NCBI GenBank assembly: GCA_025355385.1
Contig: JANXZS010000217.1
Span: 1-64,000 of the forward strand
Direction: 5' to 3'
Source of the DNA: Acidobacteriaceae bacterium
GTDB taxonomy: Bacteria > Acidobacteriota > Terriglobia > Terriglobales > Acidobacteriaceae
DNA: 64,000 bases
Below the pieces are notes generated by a model, which was given only the letters and a program-made list of their open reading frames with translations, searched no databases and was not told where the DNA came from. Positions 7,788 through 16,070 of the stretch are shown here, piece by piece (position 1 is the first letter of the stretch; each line of letters starts with the position of its first letter). A program made the translations under genes and the position numbers.

Positions 7788-9212
7788 CTACTTCTGAACT
7801 GTGAACTCCATGTCGCGAATTTTATTCAAAAGTGCCTTGTAGCTCACTTTTAGCCTCCGGGCGGCTTCGCGGCGATTCCAGCGAGTTTCAGTCAGCATAT
7901 GCCGTATGGCCTCCCGTTCCGCCAGCCACGCGGCACGGTGTCCTATCTGCAGCAGGGAAGGAGCCTCAGAAGTGGGGGGCAGCGCAGATGCTGCGGTCGG
8001 CCCAGTGTGATGCGGGACAGGGGTGTCTCCTTGCTGTACTGAGAGTTCACAGACGATCTGGGTGGGGTCGCCGACAATGACATACCTCTTGCACAGGTTT
8101 TCTAGCTCGCGAATGTTGCCGGGCCAAGAGTATGCACATAGAAAATCCAGCAGCTTAGGCTCCAGTGGAACTAGGGTGCGGCGGTAGACTGCGGCATATT
8201 TCTCCAAAAAATACCGAAGCAGCACCGGGATCTCATCGCGGCGCTCCCTCAGCGGAGGGACGCTGACCGTGACCACATTGATGCGGTAAAAGAGATCTTC
8301 GCGGAAGCGGCCTTCGGCTACTCGCTGTTCCAGGATCTGGTTGGTCGCGCACACTACGCGAACATCGACGGCGATGTCTCGTTTGGCTCCCAGGCGCGAA
8401 AACTGGCCATCCTGAAGCACGTGGAGCAACTTGGCCTGAAGACGCGGCTCCATCTCGCCGATCTCGTCGAGGAACAGGGTACCTCCGTCCGCGAGCTCAA
8501 ATTTGCCTGGCTTGGTGCGTACTGCGCCGGTAAAGGCCCCACTTTCGTAACCAAATAACTCGCTTTCGAGTAGATCTCCGGGAATTGCCGCGCAATTGAG
8601 CTTGATAAATGGTCCGTGACTGCGTTCGGAGAGGGTAAAGATCATGCGCGCGACAATCTCCTTGCCCACTCCGCTCTCGCCGCGGATCAGCACGGTCGCA
8701 CTGGTGGTGGCTACCTTGTGGATAGTGTCGTGGATTTGCATCATGCGCGGAGAGGAGTTGAAGAGCCGGGGGAAATCCTCCATGATCTCCTGGGACCGAT
8801 TGCTGAAACTGCGATCGGGGACGATCTCACGCTCCGGAGCATCGGCCAGCCGTGCAATCACGCGGTTCAACTTGCTGGCGAGTTCGTCGTCGGCGAACGG
8901 CAGGCTCAAGAATTCGATCGCGCCAAGCTTGGCCGCGGCAAAGGCAATCTCCGGCGACGCGGGTGCAAACACGACGACCGGCAGCGTGCGGAAGCAGCGA
9001 TGCATCTCCTCCAGGGCGTCGGCTCCGCTGTCCAGATCGAGCACGACCAGGTCGGGGCGCAAGGCAGAAACCCGCTCCAGGACAGTCTCTACTGAAGCCG
9101 GAGATATCTCTTCGACGCTGTCTCCCCGCGCGCGGAAATACGCACGGAGTGCACCACCGGCAGTCGATTGAGAAACGGCCAGCAGTGCCCTGATCTGCTT
9201 ATGTTCGGGCAT
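7788..9212 (-). CDS. Sigma-54-dependent transcriptional activator with degenerate receiver
   Basis: An NtrC-type protein of 474 aa: receiver-like domain (1-120), AAA+ sigma-54 interaction domain (about 145-375) and C-terminal Fis-type helix-turn-helix (about 430-470). The AAA+ domain is intact, with Walker A GESGVGKE, the sigma-54 contact loop GAFTGA and Walker [10 protein letters not shown]. The receiver keeps Asp59 in VVLDLD. It lacks the acidic pair (Ser-Gln in its place near 14-15), the switch Thr/Ser (Ala) and the conserved Lys (Leu104 in FLSLPF). It is therefore probably not controlled by ordinary phosphotransfer. No partner kinase is adjacent. Target promoters are unknown; none with GG-N10-GC boxes was identified nearby. 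Confidence 0.92.
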   Translation of the reverse strand: MPEHKQIRALLAVSQSTAGGALRAYFRARGDSVEEISPASVETVLERVSALRPDLVVLDLDSGADALEEMHRCFRTLPVVVFAPASPEIAFAAAKLGAIEFLSLPFADDELASKLNRVIARLADAPEREIVPDRSFSNRSQEIMEDFPRLFNSSPRMMQIHDTIHKVATTSATVLIRGESGVGKEIVARMIFTLSERSHGPFIKLNCAAIPGDLLESELFGYESGAFTGAVRTKPGKFELADGGTLFLDEIGEMEPRLQAKLLHVLQDGQFSRLGAKRDIAVDVRVVCATNQILEQRVAEGRFREDLFYRINVVTVSVPPLRERRDEIPVLLRYFLEKYAAVYRRTLVPLEPKLLDFLCAYSWPGNIRELENLCKRYVIVGDPTQIVCELSVQQGDTPVPHHTGPTAASALPPTSEAPSLLQIGHRAAWLAEREAIRHMLTETRWNRREAARRLKVSYKALLNKIRDMEFTVQK

Positions 9213-9365
9213 GTGCGAGTATTGTAATCCGAATAAGCTGAAAGTTTGTCAACGCCATCGACGTTGCGATCATCGCTGGGGATACGTCTGCCGCTCCAGT
9301 TTTCATCACACGGGGTTATGTGACCCGCCCCAGGATGCCAAAGCTGCCGGAACCCCTATAAGCTA

Positions 9366-9387
9366 AAGCCGCCACGCGCGGTGGCTT
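9366..9387 (-). terminator. Probable terminator of the M3 peptidase gene
   Basis: The hairpin AAGCCGCC / GGTGGCTT (one wobble pair) has a 6-base loop and lies 38 bases beyond the peptidase stop codon. It is followed on the minus strand by a T-rich stretch. It is plausible but weaker than the other terminators here. Confidence 0.5.
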
Positions 9388-9425
9388 ACTTAGATTGACC
9401 TACTGCGCATCGGAATCGTTCAAGG

Positions 9426-11399
9426 CTATGCGGTGACAAATTCTTCGCCCATCCACTGCTCGAATGCGGAGAAGTTGTGTTCACGATCAAGGAAATCGAG
9501 TACCAGTAAATTGCCGGGCCGGGAACCGCCGGGCTCCAGAACGGTGCGGCGATAGCGCATGGCGGTGGGACCTCCCAGCAGATTGTCCACATCAAACTGC
9601 TGGAAGAAATCCAGTGCGATCACTTTATCGAAGAGATACGTGTAATAGTTCGACGAATAGCCGACCAGGTGCGTGAAGGCGCTATACATGCGGTTGCCGT
9701 CAATCCATTGATATGGAAGGAAGCGCTGGTAGTCGCTCTGGAGCAGCGCATCCGGATCGAGGCCCTCGGGGTGGTGTGTGTGCATGTCGAGCGAGTAACT
9801 GGTGTAGAAGAGTTGGGTACGTACCCAGTCCGCGCGGCCAAAGGCGCTGGCACGATTCATTCGCTCGACGAGCTTCGCAGGAAGAGGCTCGTTGGTCTGG
9901 TAGTGCAGCGAGAAGCTCGCCAAAAGCCTTGCGTCGCGAAAGAACTCTTCCAGCATCTGCGAAGGCACTTCGACAAAGTCTCCCTCGGTGGCGATGCCGC
10001 TCAGGCCCGCCCACTTCTGCTGTCCGCCGAGGATGGCATGCATGAGATGGCCGAACTCGTGAAAGAAAGTGACTACGTCGCTGAACTGCATCAGGCCAGG
10101 ATCGTCGGATTTGCCACCGGGAAAGTTACAAATAAGCGCCGCGACGGGAAGCTGCTTGTCGGCGACCCCGGGGACCATGGGTGCCGCGCTGAACCACTTG
10201 TCCTTACCTTCGCGGGGATGCATGTCGAGGAAAAAGCGACCGATTTGCCTGCCTTGGTCGAAGACATCCCAAGCGGTTACGGAAGGATCCCATACGGCAA
10301 CCTGGGCCTGCTCAAACGCGACCTGGAAGAGACGCTCCGCCGTCTCCAGAATGCCTTTTTGCACGCGCTTGTATGCGAAATAAGGCCGCACCGACTGGGA
10401 GTCGAAGTCGAATGCAGCACGACGATACTGCTCAAGCCAATAGCCACGGCTGGCCGCATCCAGTTCGGTGATGCCGGGGTGCTTCGAGCGTGCAAACTCG
10501 AGCACCATCTTGTATTCCTGCTCGGCCCCGGAGCGGGAGACGCACTCCAGCTCGTCAATCAGCTTCTTCATATGTGCTGCAGACCGCATCATCTGGTCGG
10601 CGGTCGCGAGGTCAGCCCAGTTCTCGTATCCCAGGATGGTGGCAATCTGCTGCCGCGTGATCATCAGGTCTAGCAGGATCTCCCTGTTGCGAGGAAAGGC
10701 GCGCGTGTTGTAGGCCAGGAACATGCGCTGGCGAAGGGCTTCGCTGCTGGCGAAGGTCATCACCGGCATGTAGTCGGGATAGTCGGTAGTCAGGAGGATC
10801 GTTCCATCTTCAGAAGGAGGATGACTGTCAAGAAAATCGGCTGGAACGCCTTCCAGTTCCGCCGCATTCTTCACGATCACCTGGTTGGCGCCCTCCTGGA
10901 CGTTGCGGCTGAAGGTGAGCGAAAGCATGGTGGCTTTGTCGTGTAGGGTGCGGAGCGTGGCCCGTGTGGCATCGTTCTTGTCCACGCCGGCCAGTCGATA
11001 CTCGAGCAGGGTGCGCTGGACGTAGTGCCGGGTCGCTTCATCCTCGCACGTGACGTCTATGGCCTTCACTGCCTGGTAGACATCGCGGTTCAAAGAGAGC
11101 GCAGTACCCACCTCGGCGATCTTCTGCGTCATCGCCTCGGCGGTGTCGCGAATCTCCTTCTCAGGGTGGACGCTGTTCAGCACTCCGGTCTGTGAGGCGG
11201 CCGAATTCAACTCCGCTACAGCCTGGTCGAAGAGGCGCAGGGTGTTGTCGCAGGTGCGTTCGCCGGCGAAGTGGAGCAGGTCTTCGATTGCCTGATGATG
11301 TTCCGCCAAGCGCTGCTCCACCCAGGTGGTGAGGGTGGCCGCGGTCATCGCGCCCTGGCCTGGGGTTTCCCACGGATGCACCGCGTTTTTTATCGACAT
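9426..11399 (-). CDS. M3-family oligoendopeptidase/oligopeptidase
   Basis: A zinc metallopeptidase of 657 aa, the usual size for thimet oligopeptidase/Dcp-type M3 enzymes. The zinc motif H-E-F-G-H is in TFFHEFGHLMHAILG at roughly residues 445-460. A downstream Glu in EGDFVEVPSQMLEEF supplies the third ligand, and the substrate-binding Tyr/His segment YYTYLFDKVIALDFF is near the C-terminus. There is no signal peptide, so it is likely cytoplasmic, trimming peptides up to about 20 residues. The start at 11399 has GAGGA upstream. It is a monocistronic gene divergent from aroDE by ~190 bases. Confidence 0.93.
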   Translation of the reverse strand: MSIKNAVHPWETPGQGAMTAATLTTWVEQRLAEHHQAIEDLLHFAGERTCDNTLRLFDQAVAELNSAASQTGVLNSVHPEKEIRDTAEAMTQKIAEVGTALSLNRDVYQAVKAIDVTCEDEATRHYVQRTLLEYRLAGVDKNDATRATLRTLHDKATMLSLTFSRNVQEGANQVIVKNAAELEGVPADFLDSHPPSEDGTILLTTDYPDYMPVMTFASSEALRQRMFLAYNTRAFPRNREILLDLMITRQQIATILGYENWADLATADQMMRSAAHMKKLIDELECVSRSGAEQEYKMVLEFARSKHPGITELDAASRGYWLEQYRRAAFDFDSQSVRPYFAYKRVQKGILETAERLFQVAFEQAQVAVWDPSVTAWDVFDQGRQIGRFFLDMHPREGKDKWFSAAPMVPGVADKQLPVAALICNFPGGKSDDPGLMQFSDVVTFFHEFGHLMHAILGGQQKWAGLSGIATEGDFVEVPSQMLEEFFRDARLLASFSLHYQTNEPLPAKLVERMNRASAFGRADWVRTQLFYTSYSLDMHTHHPEGLDPDALLQSDYQRFLPYQWIDGNRMYSAFTHLVGYSSNYYTYLFDKVIALDFFQQFDVDNLLGGPTAMRYRRTVLEPGGSRPGNLLVLDFLDREHNFSAFEQWMGEEFVTA

Positions 11400-11587
11400 T
11401 CGGTTGTCCTCGCTGCTGAAGTTCAGAATAACGCATCGTCAAAGCGGCTCTTGAATCTGCTTGTTGCCGGGCTCGTCCAGACAGCCGGACTGCGAGAGAT
11501 GGCGAGCTCAGAAGGGTGATTTAAATCACTCATGAGACTTATGTTGCATACTGGCGCAGACGTCGGTAAGATGCCGCAATCGTAACC

Positions 11588-13162
11588 ATGAATCTTCCTG
11601 CGTCAGATCTATCGCCGCACTACCGTCGTTTCCGAGTGGGCAAGGTGTGTGTTGCCGTCATCGGGTCGAGCCCTGCTGAGTTGGTGGAGAAGGCAGAGTC
11701 CTGCCTAACCGACAGTACTTTCCTCGAATTTCGACTGGATTACCTCGCGACTCCGCTTGCGGCGCTGCCAAAATTGAAGCACTTTTTTTCTGAACACAGC
11801 GAAGTGACGGCGATCGCGACCTGTCGCCGCGCCGCTAATGGCGGTAAATTCAAGGGCGCAGTGGCGGCGCAGATGGAGATCCTGTTAAAGGCGGCAATCT
11901 CTGGCTTCCAAATGGTTGATGTGGAATTGCAGACAGCCGAATCACTGAAGCCGCAGGAATTGGAAAAGCTCAGGAGTCGGGGCACGGGTCTGGTCCTTTC
12001 ATATCATGACTTTACGACCACACGGGATCTGGACAGGGTGTTGGAGCGCATGCGTCCCTTCGAGGCAGAATTCCTCAAGGTCGTCTCGACCGCAAAGTCG
12101 CTCGCGGACAATGTGACCATGATGCACTTCCTGGAGCGATCGCAGGATCGGGGAAACCTGGTGGGCATCTGCATGGGCGAACAAGGGATCATCAGCAGAG
12201 TTCTGGGGCTGCGGGCTGGCAGCGTTTTCACCTTTGCCGCAGCCACCGCCGGCGAGGAAACCGCGCCCGGGCAGATTGCCGCGCGCACCCTGTTGGACAC
12301 CTATCGCATCGATCAGCTGGACGCAGCAACGCGCGTATTTGGAGTCGCCGGTAATCCTGTCAAGCACTCCCTTTCTCCGCTCATGCTGAACTCCGCTTTT
12401 CGCAGGGAGACGGTGAATGCCGTTTTCCTGGCATTGCAGACGGCCAAACTAGCCGATCTGCTGACATTAGTGCGCGAAGTGCCGATCAGCGGCCTGAGCG
12501 TGACCATGCCGTTCAAGCAAGAGATTCTGAAGCATCTGGAGAAGACGGACCCGCTGTCGGCGAAGATTGGCGCTTGTAATACGGTCGTCAGAGCGCAGGA
12601 CGGAAAGCTCTACGGCTTCAACACTGACGTGGCCGCTGTGGTTCGACCGCTGGAAAAGCGTCTGAAGCTCAAGGACGCGAAAATCTTGGTGATGGGTGCC
12701 GGTGGCGCGGCGAGGGCGGCCGTATTTGGACTTCGGGAGAAGGGCGCCGAGGTCTTCATTCTGAACCGCACCCCGCAAGCCGGCCAGAAGCTGGCGCGGG
12801 AATCGAAATCGAAGACCTTTCGTCGGGAGCATCTGCTCAAGACCCACTTCGACGTGATTGTGAATGCGACGCCAGTGGGGATGCGCGGTGTAAAGCCGCA
12901 GCATATCCTCGAGCCGAAAGAAATCAATGCCCGCCTGGTTTTCGATCTCGTTTACAATCCTATTGAGACACCACTGATTCGCATGGCGCGCGAAAAGGGC
13001 ATCCCCGTCGTAACCGGCGTGGAGATGTTTGTCCATCAGGGTGCACGGCAGTTTGAGATCTGGACCGGCAAGCCGGCTCCGGAAGAAGAGATGCTTCGCG
13101 TCGTGGTCCATGCGCTTCGCCAGCGCGCGGAAGCGGCGACGGAAGCCCGCACTAAGTCCTGA
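11588..13162 (+). CDS. aroDE: Bifunctional 3-dehydroquinate dehydratase / shikimate dehydrogenase
   Basis: A fusion of two consecutive shikimate-pathway enzymes, 524 aa. Residues ~15-235 form a type I dehydroquinate dehydratase with the catalytic His in LSYHDF and the Schiff-base Lys in FLKVVSTAKS. Residues ~245-515 form shikimate dehydrogenase, beginning VFGVAGNPVKHSLSP (shikimate site). The NADP Rossmann motif is GAGGAARAA and the late signature is NATPVGM. It converts 3-dehydroquinate to shikimate. Fused AroD-AroE is familiar from plants, chlamydiae and several bacterial phyla. No strong ribosome binding site precedes ATG 11588. Confidence 0.95.
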   Translation: MNLPASDLSPHYRRFRVGKVCVAVIGSSPAELVEKAESCLTDSTFLEFRLDYLATPLAALPKLKHFFSEHSEVTAIATCRRAANGGKFKGAVAAQMEILLKAAISGFQMVDVELQTAESLKPQELEKLRSRGTGLVLSYHDFTTTRDLDRVLERMRPFEAEFLKVVSTAKSLADNVTMMHFLERSQDRGNLVGICMGEQGIISRVLGLRAGSVFTFAAATAGEETAPGQIAARTLLDTYRIDQLDAATRVFGVAGNPVKHSLSPLMLNSAFRRETVNAVFLALQTAKLADLLTLVREVPISGLSVTMPFKQEILKHLEKTDPLSAKIGACNTVVRAQDGKLYGFNTDVAAVVRPLEKRLKLKDAKILVMGAGGAARAAVFGLREKGAEVFILNRTPQAGQKLARESKSKTFRREHLLKTHFDVIVNATPVGMRGVKPQHILEPKEINARLVFDLVYNPIETPLIRMAREKGIPVVTGVEMFVHQGARQFEIWTGKPAPEEEMLRVVVHALRQRAEAATEARTKS

Positions 13163-13259
13163 GGGCCCGCTGACCGCCACAAATGCACGCAACAGATTTG
13201 GCTCCAGCGGCTCTATTTCCCCCGGTCTGCCTTGATCCTTATCAAGGAGTTGAATCCCC

Positions 13260-13760
13260 ATGACTACTGAAGAACTCTCTGTTGGAGAGTTGCGTGCGCG
13301 CGTTAAGGCACTGGATCGCCCCCTCGAACCCACGCAGGAAGAACCTGCGATTCGCGATTTGACTCACAAGGAAGACAAGAGCCCGTCTATGTGGAGAGTT
13401 TTGCTTCAGCTTCGCGTCCTGCTTCCCTATCTCTCAAGGCTGGTTCCTATGCTTGACGGGAGCCTTCACCAGTCAACAGCCCAGACCCATGAATTGCAGT
13501 CCGGCTTGTCCGAGGTCCAGTCCGGCTATAAGGAACTTCGCCTCCAGTTGCAAGACCAGACTGTGCAAATGAAGCGCGTGGAAGAACAACTGGAGCGTCT
13601 GCGGGAGGCGACGGAGCGAAATACGCAGGAGCAACAGGAACTGATCGAAGACCTCAAGTCTTTCCGCGGAACTATCAAAGCGCTGGCGGCGATCGGAATT
13701 CTCTTAATGCTTGGCAATTCCGGCCTGCTGATCTATTTGCTGGTGCGCCTGCAACACTAG
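13260..13760 (+). CDS. Coiled-coil protein with C-terminal membrane anchor
   Basis: A 166-aa protein of unknown function. Residues ~80-135 form a long amphipathic coiled coil rich in Gln/Glu/Leu/Arg. Residues ~140-163 (LAAIGILLMLGNSGLLIYLLV) are a single membrane helix at the very C-terminus, giving a tail-anchored topology with the coil facing the cytoplasm. The ribosome binding site AAGGAG lies 11 bases before ATG 13260. It sits 97 bases after aroDE and may be read with it. No enzymatic motif is seen. Confidence 0.8.
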   Translation: MTTEELSVGELRARVKALDRPLEPTQEEPAIRDLTHKEDKSPSMWRVLLQLRVLLPYLSRLVPMLDGSLHQSTAQTHELQSGLSEVQSGYKELRLQLQDQTVQMKRVEEQLERLREATERNTQEQQELIEDLKSFRGTIKALAAIGILLMLGNSGLLIYLLVRLQH

Positions 13761-14172
13761 CGCGGCGCCTCACTGCAAATTTGCGCCCCGACCGAGCCAA
13801 TGAGGGGTGTTCGTCTGCGACGGGCTAACCTCCACAGTGATTCCTTGCGCCTTCCTGCTCTCGCAGGGAGGAGCGAAGGGGTACCACTGCCTGAGAAATC
13901 CACGGCTATTTTCATGCGGCCAACAAAAATTGTATCCGGAATAGTACGCTTTGCCCGTCTATCGGGCGATTGCGGGGTCGCTGAAGGAGGATTCATCGCC
14001 GGGAAATAATTGAGATTGCCAGCTCTTAGTATCCGGGGCTACTATTTGCAACAGTTCGGCGCAGTTCGCACTAGTGGACGTGTCAGGACGCCTGTAATGA
14101 AGTCGTTCCCCTAATTAAGGGCAGTAAAAGCGACCCCGGGCGGAGCTAATCTCCGGGGGTGGAGTGACTCTG
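13761..14172. other. Intergenic stretch, no supported gene
   Basis: About 410 bases between the coiled-coil protein and the GvpF/L gene. Frames across it give low-complexity, unconserved peptides. It probably holds the promoter of the GvpF/L gene, but I could not assign boxes. Confidence 0.5.
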
Positions 14173-14955
14173 ATGGCATGGTACGCCTACTGTATTTGTG
14201 AAAAGCAGTCCTTCCCTGAGTTGGCTCGTCACCGCAAGCCGATACCGTTAGAAGCCGTAACGGGTGTTTCAGGGAATCAAGTTTTTCTTTATCCCGCCAG
14301 CGATTTGGCCCTAATCGTGAGTGAACACAATCCCGAAGAACAATACGATCAAAAGGCGGGAGTCGACCACGCTCGCGTTATCGCCGACTGCTTTAAGTTG
14401 TCGACAGTTCTTCCCTTCCGCTTCGGCACCGTCTTCAATGATGATGAGGCTTTGAGGCGATCGATCCGCTCCAACCAGAGACAATTTTTCGCCAATATGG
14501 AACGCCTTCGCGGTAAGGCGGAGATGCACTTGAAAGTTGTGGTCGACGATTGCTGTCGCGAGGCTACCAGACCAGTGCTGCAGGATTGCGTCGGCAAAGA
14601 ATACCTGAGCAGCCTGCGCGAGAATGCGACCCGGCAGCGCGAACGACAGACCAAGGCGCGCGCAATCTCCGTGCAGTTACATCGCATGTTTGCTCCCCTT
14701 GACGAGGAGATATCCTGCCGACGAACTGAGGCCGGGAAGATGCTGCTCGACATCGCACACCTGATTGATTCGAAATGCGTGGAGCGCTACCAGAACAAGT
14801 ACTCAAGCGCTACGCACATCCTCAAAGACTGTCGTCTGCAGCTGTCCGGCCCTTGGCCGGCCTACCACTTTGTTCATAAATTGATACGGCCCTGCCACCA
14901 GGCTCCCATCGCCACACCCATCGCGGTGAGCCATGAAGTGGTTGGCGCGGTCTAG
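14173..14955 (+). CDS. Orphan gas-vesicle-type GvpF/GvpL family protein
   Basis: A 260-aa protein from ATG 14173, chosen over GTG 14164 because GGTGGAG sits correctly before the ATG. It shows the GvpL/GvpF pattern: N-terminal WYAYCICE, then HARVIADCFKLSTVLPFRFGTVF (helical VLPxRFGT motif), a central Lys/Glu-rich helix with HLKVVVDD, and a C-terminal second ferredoxin-like part. In gas-vesicle producers these proteins join the GvpA-capping complex. No gvpA, gvpN, gvpK or gvpJ is visible in the window, so a gas-vesicle role is doubtful. The stop codon TAG lies at the edge of the 108-bp repeat, which may have supplied it. Confidence 0.85.
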   Translation: MAWYAYCICEKQSFPELARHRKPIPLEAVTGVSGNQVFLYPASDLALIVSEHNPEEQYDQKAGVDHARVIADCFKLSTVLPFRFGTVFNDDEALRRSIRSNQRQFFANMERLRGKAEMHLKVVVDDCCREATRPVLQDCVGKEYLSSLRENATRQRERQTKARAISVQLHRMFAPLDEEISCRRTEAGKMLLDIAHLIDSKCVERYQNKYSSATHILKDCRLQLSGPWPAYHFVHKLIRPCHQAPIATPIAVSHEVVGAV

Positions 14956-14956
14956 C

Positions 14957-15064
14957 GCAGACGCAGGGTTACTGTAAGGAGAGCCACACATCTCTGCAGG
15001 CATTTTCATCAAGAAAATGCCTACAACGCTGACGCTGGATACATCACACTGTCCCTGCTTCCGC
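14957..15064. repeat. 108-bp inverted-repeat element, copy 1
   Basis: Same length as copy 2 at 39544-39651, with 9 mismatches by eye (about 92% identity). Outer ends are GCAGACGCAGGG and CCCTGCTTCCGC, an imperfect terminal inverted repeat here and perfect in copy 2. An inner perfect 10-bp stem, AGGCATTTTC-atcaa-GAAAATGCCT, sits near the middle. A TA dinucleotide lies just outside each end (14953-14954 and 15067-15068). It contains no ORF. It could be a MITE-like non-autonomous element or a dispersed structured RNA/REP-type repeat. Confidence 0.85.
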
Positions 15065-15082
15065 TTTAGTGATTGTGCAGAT

Positions 15083-15109
15083 AAAAGCCCCGGCTAAACC
15101 GGGGCTTTT
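15083..15109. terminator. Bidirectional terminator between GvpF/L and pgsA
   Basis: The perfect stem AAAAGCCCCGG-ctaaa-CCGGGGCTTTT has A/T-rich ends that act as U-tracts in either direction. It separates the convergent GvpF/L (plus) and pgsA (minus) genes. Confidence 0.85.
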
Positions 15110-15151
15110 CTGTGGCCAATCTGCACATTGACAGGGCGGCGTATTTGCCGC

Positions 15152-15871
15152 CTATAAGTTTTTCGCTGTGGCAGGAATAACCTTTTTGCGTCGACTCAGA
15201 ACGAAGCTCGACTTGCGGCGGGTATCTGCCGAGGCGTGATCGATCTTCTTCCAGAAGGCGACAAAGTAGTCAACCGCAGAGATGATGGAGACGATCACCA
15301 TGAAGTAAATTGCGACGATCGCAGTCCACTCGACGGGAAGAATAAACCATCCGAAGTGCCATTCATACCAGCCGTGCGCGAGGATAGCGGCGACCACTGA
15401 CACGATCTGAATAACCGTCTTCAGCTTCCCCAAGTCGCTGGCTTCAATGGTAAAGCCCTCGGTTGTAGCAATCGAGCGCAATCCGCTCACCAGGAACTCC
15501 CGCCCGATGACGAGCACAGCAATCCACGGTTTGACGATGTGCGGGTTGTAGGCCACCAGACAGATGAAGGCGGCAGAGACCATGAGCTTGTCTGCCACTG
15601 GATCCAGCAACATACCCATAGTTGTGATCTGGCCTCGTCGTCGTGCCAGGTAGCCATCGACTCCGTCGGTGATCGAAGCCAGAATGAAGACGATCGAAGC
15701 ACCGATCTCCTGCTCCCCATGGCCCCGCAAAGGAAAGATCGGGGACAGCATCCAGATAAGGACCGGCACCGAAAAGATGCGGCTCATCGTGATGGAATTC
15801 GGCAGGTTCACTGGTCGACTCTGAGGGAGATTTGGGCCCCTCGGACAAGGCGGTCCATAAGCATTATGCAC
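15152..15871 (-). CDS. pgsA: CDP-diacylglycerol--glycerol-3-phosphate 3-phosphatidyltransferase
   Basis: An integral membrane enzyme that makes phosphatidylglycerol phosphate from CDP-diacylglycerol and glycerol-3-phosphate. The CDP-alcohol phosphotransferase motif D-G-x2-A-R-x8-G-x3-D-x3-D is complete (DGYLARRRG through MLLDPVADK). Four to five hydrophobic segments span the protein. The longest frame is 239 aa. The conserved N-terminus (NLPNSITMSRIF) begins near residue 22, so GTG 15811 is a reasonable alternative start. The ~25-residue Lys/Arg-rich C-terminal tail (RRKSSFVLSRRKK) is extra. It ends convergent with the GvpF/L gene. Confidence 0.93.
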   Translation of the reverse strand: MHNAYGPPCPRGPNLPQSRPVNLPNSITMSRIFSVPVLIWMLSPIFPLRGHGEQEIGASIVFILASITDGVDGYLARRRGQITTMGMLLDPVADKLMVSAAFICLVAYNPHIVKPWIAVLVIGREFLVSGLRSIATTEGFTIEASDLGKLKTVIQIVSVVAAILAHGWYEWHFGWFILPVEWTAIVAIYFMVIVSIISAVDYFVAFWKKIDHASADTRRKSSFVLSRRKKVIPATAKNL

Positions 15872-16070
15872 TATCAGGATGAGACCCGTGCGACCTGCAC
15901 TGGGGCGATTTCACGTCCGGTGTATCCAAAGAGAGCAGGGCGCGGCGGAGGGTGTATCCGCACCCCAGGCCGAGTTGTTCCGCCCGAATGAGCCGAGTCC
16001 TGCGTAGCTTCTCCGTCAGGAAAGTACTCCCGAATTGCCTCAAGCCAAAAGCTGGGGGCGAAAAGCGGTT

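Noticed and set aside
9669-10673. 334-codon plus-strand frame
   Set aside because: Antisense to the M3 peptidase including the HEFGH region; composition follows from the real gene.
12467-13333. 288-codon minus-strand frame
   Set aside because: Antisense to aroDE and into the coiled-coil gene; no supporting site or motif.
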